Shown piece after piece: positions 1 through 9,962 of a stretch of 64,000 nucleotides of DNA. How positions within the stretch are numbered: position 1 is the first letter of the stretch; the number at the start of each line of letters is the position of its first letter. A program made the position numbers and the translations under genes. The notes beneath the pieces were generated by a model that was not told the origin of the DNA, ran no database searches, and saw nothing but the letters and a program-made list of their open reading frames with translations. The DNA comes from Cryptomeria japonica (Eukaryota; Streptophyta; Pinopsida; Cupressales; Cupressaceae). The stretch lies in assembly GCF_030272615.1 (NCBI RefSeq), contig NC_081415.1, positions 232,631,303 to 232,695,302 of the forward strand, written 5' to 3'.

Positions 1-310
1 TCATAAGAAATACCTTATTTGAAGCCGAGGGTTTCTCATACAACTTAGCCAATGTTGCCATCAAATCTACAGCCGTTTTTGCTTCTGTTATATTGAATGC
101 TACAGACGGTGCGAGGCACAATCGAATGGATCCCAGTGCCTTTCTATCTAAAATGTCCCACTCTTCATCTGACATTGTGGTCGGTTTCTTTGCCTTTCCT
201 TCTAATGGCCGCCACAAATCCTTTTGATACAAGTAATCCTCCATCTGCATTTTCCATAACTGATAATTCTGGCCATTAAACTTTTTGACCTTGAATTTGG
301 AATCCTCCAT
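1..310 (-). CDS. Copia gag, N-terminal part (partial)
   Basis: Minus-strand frame of 103 codons without a stop that runs off the left edge. It starts MEDSKFKVKKFNGQNYQLWK and contains the W-K-M-Q and LYEKPSASNK-type motifs of the gag polypeptide of Ty1/Copia elements (UBN2/DUF4219 type). Gag forms the cytoplasmic particle that packages element RNA. The ATG at 310 is chosen because it is the first one after the tRNA-Met primer site at 357-368 and gives the family's usual start. It belongs to the copy whose LTR lies at 371-773; protease, integrase and RT must lie to the left of the window. No disabling change is visible in this part. Confidence 0.85.
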   Translation of the reverse strand, partial: MEDSKFKVKKFNGQNYQLWKMQMEDYLYQKDLWRPLEGKAKKPTTMSDEEWDILDRKALGSIRLCLAPSVAFNITEAKTAVDLMATLAKLYEKPSASNKVFLM

Positions 311-356
311 TGCTCCCACTCAAATCTAAAAGTCCTTCCAATTTATAGAAAACCTC

Positions 357-368
357 GCTCTGATACCA
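357..368 (-). promoter_or_regulatory. Primer binding site, tRNA-iMet type (Copia)
   Basis: The minus strand reads TGGTATCAGAGC, the sequence complementary to the 3' end of plant initiator tRNA-Met. It lies two bases inside the LTR end at 371 and about 50 bases before the gag ATG, which fixes the orientation and LTR boundary. Confidence 0.9.
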
Positions 369-370
369 AT

Positions 371-773
371 TGTTAGGGTTTCAAGCAGATCCAAAGCAAA
401 TATGAACTAACAATTATAAGTAGATTTAAATACAAAAGATAAAGAAATAAAATAGGACATAGATAACACAGAGATTTAACGTGGTTCACCCAAAATGGGT
501 TACGTCCACCATACACAGCCATCCAATCTTTCTTATTATCTAGCAAAAATAGTACATCAACCTTACAATGCCTTAAGCATCCCCGCTGCTTATAACACGT
601 GTTTTTAGGGAAACAAACAAAGTTGGCCTTTTTTAGGGTTTTATTACAATGTTGGTTTTCATCAATGAAAAAATGGCAAAAACCCCTGCTCGGGGCCTGG
701 CCTGGCCCCGGACCTCGGCGAGGATACGTGCTAAGTGTACAATACTTTGCTGATCAATTGCCACATTTCAACA
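371..773 (-). repeat. 5' LTR of Copia element
   Basis: 403 bp bounded on the minus strand by TGTTG at 773 and CTAACA at 371, next to the tRNA-Met primer site. The Gypsy RT frame breaks exactly at 774, so this element inserted there; the expected 5 bp target duplication is GGATT (minus) at 774-778, but its partner lies outside the window. A GC-rich stretch at about 685-730 stands out in an otherwise AT-rich LTR. Confidence 0.8.
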
Positions 774-1563
774 AATCCTTCAACACTTCATTCATCAACC
801 TCATGAAGGTGCTTGGAGCATTGGTGAGTCCAAATGGCATCACAAGCCATTCATACAATCCATCTGTGGTTTTAAAAGCAGTCTTCCACTCATCACCCTC
901 CTTAATTCTTATCTGGTGATAACCACTTTTAAGGTCTAGCTTGGTAAAATACATAGCCCCTCCTAAACAATCCATTAGATCCTCTATTCTAGGAATAGGA
1001 AACCTATACCTTATGGTAATCCTATTAATTGCTCTTGAGTCAGTGCAAAGTATCCACTTACCTCCTTTTTTTGATGCTAGCATTACCGAGACTGCACATG
1101 GGCTGATGCTCTTCTTAATCAGTCCTTGTTCCAATAACTCCTACACTTTCCTTGCTACCTCTTTGTTCTGATCAGGGGTGAGCTTATATGCAGCCTTGTT
1201 AAGTAAGGATGCATTGGGAACAAAGTCTATTTGATGACTTATAGACCTTCTAGGTGGGAGTGTTGCAGGTGTTCCATCACTCACTATATCCTTATGCTTT
1301 TGCAACATGTGCTTCACCTCCTTGGGTACTTATGTCTGCAACTTGTCTTCTTCCTCCTTTGGTTTCACAAAGATGGCACACTTCACTATCTCCTCCTCAT
1401 GTAGCAAGTTGAAAAACTCTTTACCAGTAGCCATTAAGACACTAGGTGTCTTTGAAGTTCCTTCTTCATTCTCTGTCAAAGACTGAATTTTAAAAGTCTT
1501 TTTGTCCTTCTTAAAGGAAATGGAGTTCTCCTCTCCATCATAGATCACCTTCCTATCAAATTA
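774..1563 (-). pseudogene. Gypsy RT N-terminal half and linker, interrupted
   Basis: Minus-strand frame continuous with the protease frame upstream. It contains the linker typical of chromovirus-like Gypsy elements (SHQIDFVPNASLLNKAAYKL) and RT motifs: [12 protein letters not shown]-type start, [17 protein letters not shown] (motif A, catalytic D) and [16 protein letters not shown] (motif B region). The frame is cut at 774 by the Copia LTR before the YxDD motif. In-frame stops are at 1141-1143 (TAG) and 1330-1332 (TAA), both one transition from a glutamine codon. RNase H and integrase would lie beyond the Copia insertion, left of the window. It cannot make active RT. Confidence 0.9.
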
Positions 1564-2496
1564 TCAGGGTCTTCCTAGCAACAAGTGACATGCACCCATT
1601 GGCAACACATCACAAAGGATTATGTCCTTGTATCCTCCAATGGAAAACTCTACCCAAGTCTGTTCATTGACCAACACACTCTGCTCATGATTCAACCATG
1701 TCACCTTGTATGGGTTAGTGTGGGGTATCCTTGTGAGTTTCAGCTTCCTAACTGCCTCTTCTAATAAGATATTATCAGTTGAGCCTGAATCAACTATCAC
1801 CTTGCACACTTTACCAAGAATCTTGCACCTTACCCTAAACAATGCTCTCCTATGCTTAGGTTCACTCTTGACTGGCTGTCTTATCAAGACCCTATTAAAC
1901 ATCAGATTTTCTCCACTCTCTGATTCAATATGATCCACCTTAGGTGTTTTGCTACTTGAAGAGTCTTCATGTGCATAAGCAACCCTCTTTCCACTATTTG
2001 ATGATGTAGGCTTGTCAGGGCATCTATATGTCGGGTGTCCCAATTGTCCACAATTGTAACACTTCATAGTTGAAAAATAGGAGTTACCTCTACCGGTACC
2101 TCTGCCCCTATTTGGACCACCTTGTGCACCTCTTCCTCTTGGATGTCCTCCTCTAGGATTGGTCTCACTGCCATGCTCAGTCAACTTGGCTTCTCCTTGG
2201 TTCCTCTGCTCACTTGACTTGCTTTGGTAACCACCTCGGTGGTTCACTTGATCTCTACCTCTGCCTCTACCCCTGTTATTGGAGTCTCCTTTCCTTTTGT
2301 TCCTCTCTTCTACCTTGGCAGCAAGCTGATGACACTTCTGGACAGTAGTAGGAGTCCATAGGCTTATCTCCTCTTGAATGTTCCACTTTAGGTCGATTAG
2401 ATATCTAGCCACCTTAATGGATTCATCTTCTTGGACTTTGGACCTAAGACATAGCTTTTGAAAGTCCTCTGTATAGGAGGCCACATCAAGATCCTT
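1564..2496 (-). pseudogene. Gypsy gag C-terminus, zinc knuckle and protease
   Basis: Same minus-strand frame as the flanking pieces. In order: the end of the capsid region (YTEDFQKLCLRSKV), a basic RG-rich linker, a CCHC knuckle (CYNCGQLGHPTYRCP, C-X2-C-X4-H-X4-C) and an aspartic protease with IVDSGSTDNI (catalytic DSG) and CDVLPMGACHLLLGRP. The last motif is usual in chromovirus-type Gypsy polyproteins. It normally continues W-Q-F-D-R; here the W and Q codons are TGA and TAA (at about 1561-1566), so the polyprotein is broken between protease and RT. Knuckle and protease active site look intact. Confidence 0.9.
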
Positions 2497-2884
2497 CTAC
2501 TTCAATCCTTGTCTCTTCTTATGAAGTTGGACTTCATAATCCTCTGGTAAGTAGTTCTCCTTAATCTTACCCACCATAGCTTTCCAATTTGCAATAGGTA
2601 GCTTTCCCATACTAACTCTTTCTTCTTGCAGGTACTTCCACCATGTCAAAGTTGCTCCCCTTAATCTTGATTTGGCAACTTTAACCTTCTGAGCCTCTGT
2701 CACTCCTTCACACTCAAAGTGGTTTTCCATGCCCTCAATCCATTCCATAACAGTGTCTATGTCCATTCTTCCACTGAAATGTGGCACTCCTTCAAAGGCT
2801 TTGGTGTTCAAGGCCTTAATAGCTTTCACAAAAGGTTCTTCATTGAACAAGGGATCAGGTTCAAGGATAATGTCATCTATGTCT
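2497..2884 (-). pseudogene. Gypsy gag capsid region, 5' end cut by LTR element
   Basis: Minus-strand frame holding the retrotransposon gag motif (PHFSGRMDIDTVMEWIEGME, then LRGATLTWWKYL). It ends at a TAG (2497-2499), after which the same frame continues into the zinc-knuckle part, so the stop is a single base change and not a real end. The upstream side stops exactly where the LTR at 2885 begins. The first 257 bp (2628-2884) are repeated almost perfectly at 13356-13612, where the missing gag start, primer site and LTR of the same family are found. Confidence 0.88.
2628..2884. repeat. Left copy of 257 bp direct duplication
   Basis: Matches 13356-13612 over its full length with three differences, each G here and A there on the plus strand, and no indels. 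The two copies bracket about 10.5 kb of nested LTR elements. The right end coincides with the start of the LTR at 2885. Confidence 0.9.
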
Positions 2885-3056
2885 TGTAGCATCCTAAAAT
2901 TGTGACACTTGCAATTTCGACTGCATTTGGGTCTTCACGATGGTAGCGCAACATTGAACCTGAATGGAGACCCCGAAACCTGCTTGTGACATCAAAAACT
3001 GCATATTTTTGCACCTTGGCCTAATCCTTCCTTGCACCCTGCTGTTCCGAGAGGTG

Positions 3057-3145
3057 GGATCATGGCGCCTAGCACCCTGGTCCCCCAGGACCATGGCGCC
3101 CAGCGCCCCGGTCCCCCAGGACCATGGCCCCCAGCGCCCTGGTCC
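3057..3145. repeat. Palindromic cassette array in LTR, 3 copies
   Basis: Three 27 bp copies at 3057, 3088 and 3119, exactly 31 bp apart. Copies two and three begin GGACCATGG; the first begins GGATCATGG. They end CCTGGTCC or CCCGGTCC, so each copy is an imperfect palindrome with a GC-rich centre (GCGCC). They lie upstream of the TATA box, in U3. The 3' LTR has four copies. Confidence 0.9.
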
Positions 3146-3269
3146 CTGGCCCTATTTTGGGTCCGGTCTCTTGTTGGGCATTGGGTCTTTAAGTTTGCAA
3201 TTCGGAAAAATGATGCTTCTAGGTCAGCCTAAGGTCAAAAAAATCAGTCTCCTAACCCTAATTGACAAG

Positions 3270-3277
3270 TATATAAA
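3270..3277 (+). promoter_or_regulatory. Probable TATA box of 5' LTR
   Basis: TATATAAA about 385 bp into the LTR, downstream of the palindromic array and kept in the 3' LTR (9955-9962). It is the best candidate for the element's Pol II start. Confidence 0.6.
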
Positions 3278-4148
3278 CTACTTTTCCTCTCCTAGAAAGG
3301 GAGGAAGGAAATAAGCAAGAGCAAGACGCGGAAGCGATATTCAAACATTCAAACATTCAAGCATTCAAGCATTCCTTCAAGCAATTGAGTATTCTAAGTC
3401 TCCATTCAAGGCTAGGTGTTGCATTCAAAGACAAGGATTCAACCATTGAAGAGGATATCACCTACAACATACAACATACAACATCATTACACCTTCGCAT
3501 GTAAGAATACAAACATTCTTACAACAAGGTATCAGTACTTGTTTACATTACAAACATTTACATTTACAGCATTCTCATTTCTTGGTTAATTCCAAAATCG
3601 GGGTTTGACCTAAAGGCAAACCCCTAATCCCTAACCCCCCAATCGTCCTCTCTTTTCTGTGTGTAGGTTGCAGGTACATGGCTGTAATTGAAGATCTGGA
3701 ATCCTTGTGCAGAGATGAACAGATCCCCCTTCCTTTTGCGGATTTTTCGAAGGACCGTGTACACTCCGAGCGCCATCGTCCCGTCAACTTTCGCTCAAAT
3801 TTGCAGGACAGCATCGTCTCCACATTTTATTGCTAATTTCAGGTTCGTAGCTTCATCCCATATCCCTATCTCTGTTTATAATTGAATCTTTCTTACTTTA
3901 CATGCATTCCTAGTCCAATCATTCTATCTACATTCTTTACAAAAGAGGGTATCCTTGATGTCTGAACCCTTGAAACTCATTTAGAATCCAGTCTTGCATT
4001 GTGTGGGATTGGATCTTGTGGGTTTCAACCCCTCTTTTGAATGTAGAGTTTCTCCTAAGTGAAAACTGTCAACCCTAGTGACCTCCCTTCTCTCTCCTTG
4101 GAGTGGGGGGGGGGAAACACCTAGGGTTCGATTTTTCTGCTTTACATT

Positions 4149-4162
4149 TTGGTGAACCCGAT
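4149..4162 (+). promoter_or_regulatory. Putative primer binding site
   Basis: TTGGTGAACCCGAT directly after the LTR end. The minus-strand relative has TTTTGGTGAACTCGAC at the same place (58814-58829). It is not the tRNA-Met site used by the other elements here; I cannot name the tRNA. Confidence 0.5.
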
Positions 4163-4524
4163 GTGAACATCCTAATTCTAATTATTCATGATTAGATCTG
4201 AAAATTTTTGCTTCCTTAATTACATTTCCATGTTTGATCTTTTGCAAATTTTAGAGGATAATTGCATAAAAACCCTAAAATTTTCTTTTTAGTAATTGAG
4301 CTTGTGAAATGTTTAATTGTTAATGCTTGTTTCAGATCTACCCTTCTATTGCAAATTGTCAATTCATATTTGTGCTCTAATTCTGAAAATTAAGTGGTTA
4401 AGTGTCAAAACCCTAATTTTTAAAACCTTCTTGATTCAACCTTTAACCAATGATTTCACTGATCAAAACACCTCCAAATCAGTTGTAACTTTGGATTCCG
4501 CAACAAAATCACAATATCTCTCAT

Positions 4525-4606
4525 CCCTGAAAATTTTGAAAAAAGTTGCGAGGACCGTGTGCACCCCAAGCGCCATCGTCCTCGACATTTTTTCCGAAAT
4601 TTCGGG
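4525..4606. repeat. Hairpin module, leader copy 1
   Basis: Left arm CCCTGAAAATTTTG...AAAAAGTTGCGAGGACC and right arm GTCCTCGACATTTTTTCC...AAATTTCGGG can pair with few mismatches around a core carrying GTGCACC and GCGCCATC. Similar modules are at 5147-5229, 12023-12104 and 58078-58157. Confidence 0.75.
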
Positions 4607-5146
4607 AGCTAGATCTTACTGTATTTTTCTGCTAAAATCCAAAATTTTGGCTGATTTTATCAATTCTAACACTTTCAAAATTAAAGTCAAAGTTGGTCTA
4701 GTGATTGCTTGGATAAAGGCTTATAATCATTCAAAAATTGTTGAAATTGAAATTTGTGTTAAAATTGCGTTTCTTACAGTCCTAAATCTGAAAAGTGTGT
4801 TGGCATTCATTCGAAATTTCAGTGCTTTATTCAAATTTTTGCAGTTTGTGACTTTTGAAATTAAGTGTTTAATTGCGGCAACTTTGATTTCTGCTTTCAA
4901 ATTTGAATTTTGCATGAAATTGAGTCAACTTTTAAATTTCAAAGCTTGCATTGCTTTCAGTATTCCCTCTAAAATCATAAAATTCAAAATTTCAATTTCC
5001 CTCTCTTTTTCAAAATTCAAATTTTGCATTTTTCAACAATCTTGGTAGGGTTCAATTTTGAGATTGCAACTTTAATTTGGCCTATCTACAGATCGTAAAA
5101 TCACTCAATTTTTTCAGATTAGCTTTAAAATCATCATAGCTTTCAT

Positions 5147-5229
5147 CCCTGAAAATTTCGAAAAAAGTTGCGAGGACCGTGTGCACTCCGTTCGCCACGA
5201 TCCCTGACATTTTTTTCGAAATTTTGGGA
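5147..5229. repeat. Hairpin module, leader copy 2
   Basis: Second copy, about 100 bp before the gag ATG. The left arm is close to that at 4525; the right arm is GATCCCTGACATTTTTTTCG...AAATTTTGGGAG. The core contains GGACCGTGTGCACTCCG. Confidence 0.75.
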
Positions 5230-5331
5230 GATTTTCCTAATTGTATTTAACAGCTTAAATCTAGGAGATTGACTGATTTTATTGAAATTTGCTACCTCTA
5301 AAATTCAAAATCTTCTCTCTCTCTTTAGTGC

Positions 5332-8300
5332 ATGAGTTTTACAACAATAAGCCCTACTTACACTATTCCCGTTAGACGAAGCCTTAGAATTAAGTCCTTC
5401 CAAGGTTTAATTACCGAGGAGATGGAACCTAATTTGAATGGCCTTTTTAATGAGGACATGGGTAATTCCTCTAATCCTCTTAATGATGAAGAAGCTCTCT
5501 ATGAGGTTTCTATGGAACAACTTTCAAAATTGGATAACCAATTTGATGATTTTCAGCAATGGATGTCTCAAGAATACCCCGATAGTGAAGTTCTTTCATT
5601 GATTAAGGGTCTAAAACGTATGGTTCAAAGTGATAAGAATGGAATTGATATTTTGCATGGTATTGCACACATTGTGGATTTGAATGTGATGCCTATGAAG
5701 AGTTGTGCCGAAACTTTAGGTTATACACAACCTCCTACTCAGTTTAATCATTCTATTCCTTTGACAACTCCTATTGCTAGTATACCTACTTTTACATCAA
5801 ACATAATGACTACTTCAATACAAGACATTCCACCAATGATCACCAATCATGGGGGCAATCCTTCTTCTTCAATCAACCCTCTTCCTTCATTCAATCCAAC
5901 TTCTTCATTCATTCCTTCAATGAGTGTTCCTATTTCATCTCCACAAATAAACACGACACAAGGGGGCAATTCATTTAACCATTCCATTCCTCCTTGTAGT
6001 GTTCCTCCTTTCCAATCATCTCCTATGACTAACTATCATAGTGTCCCACCACCTTACTCTCAATCAATACCTTCTTTCAATAACATAATACCTCCATCAC
6101 AATCTAACACGTCTAATATGAACTCTTCGACTGAAGCGACCATTAACAATTTTGCACAAACTGTCTCTTCTTTACAGCAACAAATTGCCTCTATGAATCA
6201 ATCTAAGTCTAGTGTGCCCACATTTGATGTTGCGAGCCCACTTTCTCTTGAAATTGTTCGAGCTATTCCCCCTAAACATGTTGAAATCCCACAATTGGAG
6301 CTTTATAATGGTAAGGGTGATCCTCTAACACATGTTAAGACCTTTCAAACAATATGTACCGATTTTGCTTATGACCAAAGGTTGCTTGCAAAACTATTTA
6401 CTAGAACATTAAGTGATAAAGCCCTACAATGGTATTGCTCGTTGCCTTCCTATTCTGTTACTTCTTTCGAACAACTTGCAAATGCTTTTATTCAACAATT
6501 TCAAAACAATATAAGTCCTAAAGTTACTTTGATTCATTTAATGCATTGTAAACAAGGTGTTAAAGAAAAAGTGACTGATTTCATTAGTAGATATAAGCAT
6601 TTGTATGCTCAAATTTCTTTTCCAGTACCTGACAATGATATTCAATGAATCTTTATTTGTAATTTACAAAAAGATATTAGAGAAAAACTTTTGTTTTTTG
6701 AGTTTACTTCTTTCCAATAGTTGTGCGCAACTCTTCACAATTATCAACTGACTGTGAGTCAAATGGAACAAGCAAATCCTATGGCTCCGAGTGATAAGGG
6801 TGATAGTAGTCAATAACCATTTGGGAAGTTTAAACCGAACAGAGAGGTCATTAAATTCAATGAAAACATCATCAACAACAATGTGAATGCAGCATCAGGT
6901 GTGCCTCCTATTTCTAAGTTTTTCAAGAAAGAAAGAAAGTTTACTCCTTTGAATGAATCATTGCATAGTATTATGAATAAGTTATTGGAACAAAATGTGC
7001 TTACTCTCCCTCCTATAAGGCAAATAGATCCTGCAAAGATTAATTCACCCTATTTTGATAACAAATCTTTTTGTCAATTTCATCGTCAACCTGGGCATGA
7101 TACCGAAAAATGTTTTGCTTTAAAAGGTAAAATTCAAGATTTGATTGATAACAATACTATCTCTGTTTCTGGTGTAAATGATAAAGGCAACACATCTGTA
7201 GCTCCTCCTAACCAAAATCTTAAGATTTTTACTGATCCATTACCACCTCATACCTCTAATGTGATTGAGACTAATGATTCCTCTTTCTCACCTGATAATC
7301 TTGTGTCTATGACTCCGAATGTGATTAACTTTGTGGAGCAGCAGAAAATCCCTAAAGAACCTTCCATCACATTTGATTCCAGTGAAACTATCAGGGCACC
7401 TGATGGTCCTTTATATATAGTTGCAAAAGTCAAGAATACACCTTGCCGTGGAGTGCTTATTGATCCTTCTTGTATGGTTAATGTCATTACTGAAGAATTT
7501 CTTTTTACTTTGCAATTGAATCAAGTGATCTATGACAAAACAAATGTGGTTGTGAAATTATTTGATGCATTTTCTTCTCCTGCAATTGGTTCTATTGCAT
7601 TACCTATTGAGGTCCATAACAAAGCCCTTGATGTGAGCTTTGCTATTATTCCATCATCCAAACAATTTCGTGTGAAGCTAGGCTATCCTTGGCTATCTTC
7701 CATGAAAGCTATTGCTTCTCCTATTCACAAGTGTTTGAAGTTTCCCCATAATGGTGAAGTTGTTACTATCAATCATAGTCTCTTTAAACCAGCTGAAAGA
7801 ACTTCTAGCGTTCCTATTGATTATTTTTGGCCTAAACAATTTCAATCTCTTCCACCGCGGAGTGATCATCTTTTCAAATCTTATCAAAAGTGGAAAAAAG
7901 ATATAATCCTATCTCTAAGTGAACCTAGAACACCCAAACTTGATATTCCTATCATTCTTGAGAAGGAAGTTCTTCCTTTGAAAGATAAAACTAATGTCTT
8001 TCCTCAAGAAGATTCCCAACCCATCCCTATGAATGTGACTATGCCTATATCTAATAAACTTCCTAAAAGTAGACCTATACCTCCTCGTCATGATGGACTT
8101 GGTCTCCTTCCTAAACCAAATATTCCTCCTTTATATGGAGCAGTTCCTCCTCCTTCCTCTTATGGAGAGAAGAGACCTTCCTCTTCTCCTATTTTTCAAC
8201 CTAAGAGACCACAACCTAAACACCCAAGTGATAAGGATGAGAACGTTCCTCCTCCTCACTCTTCTCAACTTCCTACTAAGACTAGACGAAATCGTTCTGC

Positions 8301-8781
8301 GCGTGAACGCCGATGAAAGTGTCGTCTTAGAGCTCAGGCGGCTACTTCTCAAACTTTGCAATCCCCAAAAACACCTTCAACTAGTATTATTCCATTTTCT
8401 CCTCAACCGAAAATTGAGCCAAAATCTCCTAGACATAAGATGCATGATGGTCTTGATCCTTTGTGAGTTAAAGATCCTATTTTTATAAATCTTGATGATG
8501 ATATAGATGAAAATGTTATTCATGATGAAAATGTTACTTCTCTTTCTTCTGATAGTGAATATGAATATGTTGATATTGATAACCATTTATCTAACGAATT
8601 TTCTAAAGCACTTATCCTAGCTCCTAGACAAGAACAACGTGGCTCGAAACATGAACATAGCCCTGGTTTGGATCTTGTGATAGCTCCATCTACTGTGTTG
8701 GATGTTCCTCCTCTAGCGTGTTTCCTACCTTCCCAAAATATTGATCAGCAAGATCGGGGGGTGGATGACGTGCTAGACTAG
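5332..8781 (+). pseudogene. gag-protease polyprotein of pol-less LTR element
   Basis: One 1149-codon frame starting MSFTTISPTYTIPVRRSL, without any frameshift. In order: Pro/Ser/Asn-rich N-terminal region (about residues 130-270); retrotransposon gag domain (about 310-470: LELYNGKGDPLTHVKTFQ, ALQWYCSLPSYSVTSFEQLA); a CHC-like motif (FCQFHRQPGHDTEKCFALKG, about 580-600) as in Tat/Ogre elements; retropepsin-like domain (about 690-800: RGVLIDPSCMVNVITEEF, VKLGYPWLSSMKAI); Pro- and Lys-rich tail. The expected catalytic D-[ST]-G reads D-P-S. In-frame stops: TGA 6646, TAG 6718, TAA 6814, TGA 8314, TGA 8464; each can arise by one transition. Natural end is TAG at 8779. No pol follows. Confidence 0.85.
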
Positions 8782-9520
8782 TAACATTAGCATAGCAGAC
8801 TCTCTCCTCTTCTCTTGATCTCTTTTGTTACTTCTTCTATGTGTTATTCTCATTCTTCTATTTTGTTTTCCTTAGTGTTGTCTACTTGAGGACGATGCAA
8901 AGCATTGAGATCTCTTTTGGTCTCTCTCATGTTGACTCAAAAGATACATGTGTTCCCTTCTTCTAGGTGACTTTCCTTGATTGGGGAATGAAGAACAATT
9001 ATGCATACATACATATGATATACATGAATTATCATACAGCATACTAACCCCAAGAAAAGCAGAGTCACCTCGTGCTTTGTGTTTTGTGTCTATTATCCTT
9101 GGGCTTATCTCACACTTGGGGGCTAAATCCTTGTGATAACGTGCTCCTTTTCCTTCTCATTTCTTATATGTATCACTACCTTAAAGCAATCACCCCCGAT
9201 GAGGCATGTGCGATCGCTTTAACATAGGGGGGCATACACCCCGTTCATATCTCTTCAAGATACTTGAAAGTTTCTTGGCGAACTTAGCTTTGCCTTGAAA
9301 ATTTTTGGTAGTTTTCTTGCATGACTCATAGTGAGGGAACCTTACTACTGACAGTCATGGTTCTCCCTCATGATCTTCCCTTTTACTTTTTCAATCGAAG
9401 TCATAAGATCCTTAGTCCACTGGGGGCTTGGTGTATCTTGCCTCCTTGACGTGATGAAAGTCTTTCAACATTGTTTCCTTGTACTTTACCAGAAGTATGG
9501 GCGTACGCTTATACTCCCGC
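8782..9520 (+). other. Non-coding 3' region of gag-protease element
   Basis: No coding frame or pol motif. It is T- and C-rich in its first third, then ordinary sequence leading to the polypurine tract. This is where RT and integrase would sit in an autonomous Gypsy element. Confidence 0.7.
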
Positions 9521-9536
9521 TAAAGTGGGGGCTAAA
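9521..9536 (+). promoter_or_regulatory. Polypurine tract
   Basis: TAAAGTGGGGGCTAAA directly before the 3' LTR start TGTAGC; primes plus-strand DNA in LTR elements. Nearly the same tract lies next to the LTRs at 12444, 31544 and 34639. Confidence 0.85.
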
Positions 9537-9708
9537 TGTAGCATCCTAAAATTGTGACAATTGCAATTTCAACTGCATTTGGGTCTTCACGATAGCGGTG
9601 CAATGTTGAACCTGAATGGAAACCCCGAAACCTGCTTGTGACATCAAAAACTGCATATTTCTGCACCGTGGCCTGATCCTTCCTTGCACCCTGTTGTTCC
9701 AGGAGGTG

Positions 9709-9831
9709 GGACCATGGCGCCCAGCGCCCTGGTCCTTCAGGACCATGGCACCTAGCGCCCTGGTCCCCCAAGACCATGGCGCCGCCCAGCGCCCCGGTCC
9801 CCCAGGACCATGGCGCCCAGCGCCCTGGTCC
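9709..9831. repeat. Palindromic cassette array in LTR, 4 copies
   Basis: Copies at 9709, 9740, 9771 and 9805. Three are 27 bp; the third has a 3 bp GCC insertion and an AGACC start. Each begins GGACCATGG or AGACCATGG and ends TGGTCC or CGGTCC. The array is one copy longer than at 3057-3145. Confidence 0.9.
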
Positions 9832-9954
9832 CTGGCCCTATTTTGGGTCCGGTCTCTTGTTGGGCATTGGGTCTTTAGTTTGCAATTCGGAAAAATGATG
9901 CTTCTAGGTCGGCCTAAGGTCAAAAAAATTAGTCTCCTAACCCTAATTGACAAC

Positions 9955-9962
9955 TATATAAA
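9955..9962 (+). promoter_or_regulatory. Probable TATA box of 3' LTR
   Basis: TATATAAA at the position matching 3270-3277 in the 5' LTR. Confidence 0.55.

Larger units (their letters stand above)
2885..4146 (+). repeat. 5' LTR of gag-protease element
   Basis: 1262 bp, starting TGTAGCATCC and ending TTTACA just before the primer site. It is alignable end to end with 9537-10828 with only scattered differences. It holds three palindromic cassettes (3057-3145), a TATA box (3270), a further GGACC...GTCC core at 3752-3781, and a run of nine to ten G near 4106. Confidence 0.9.
4147..5331 (+). other. Leader of gag-protease element
   Basis: Non-coding, AT-rich 1.2 kb between the LTR and gag. Apart from the primer site it holds two copies of an ~80 bp hairpin module (4525-4606 and 5147-5229). 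A 243-codon open frame at 4317-5048 has no recognisable protein character and I regard it as chance in low-complexity DNA. Confidence 0.6.

Noticed and set aside
3057-3145. CRISPR-like array
   Set aside because: Regular spacing, but the units are LTR-embedded palindromes with 4 bp between them in plant nuclear DNA; no spacers and no cas genes.
4317-5048. 243-codon open frame in the leader as a gene
   Set aside because: Low-complexity Phe/Lys/Ser/Ile-rich product, expected from AT-rich DNA; not kept in the related leader at 57720-58829.
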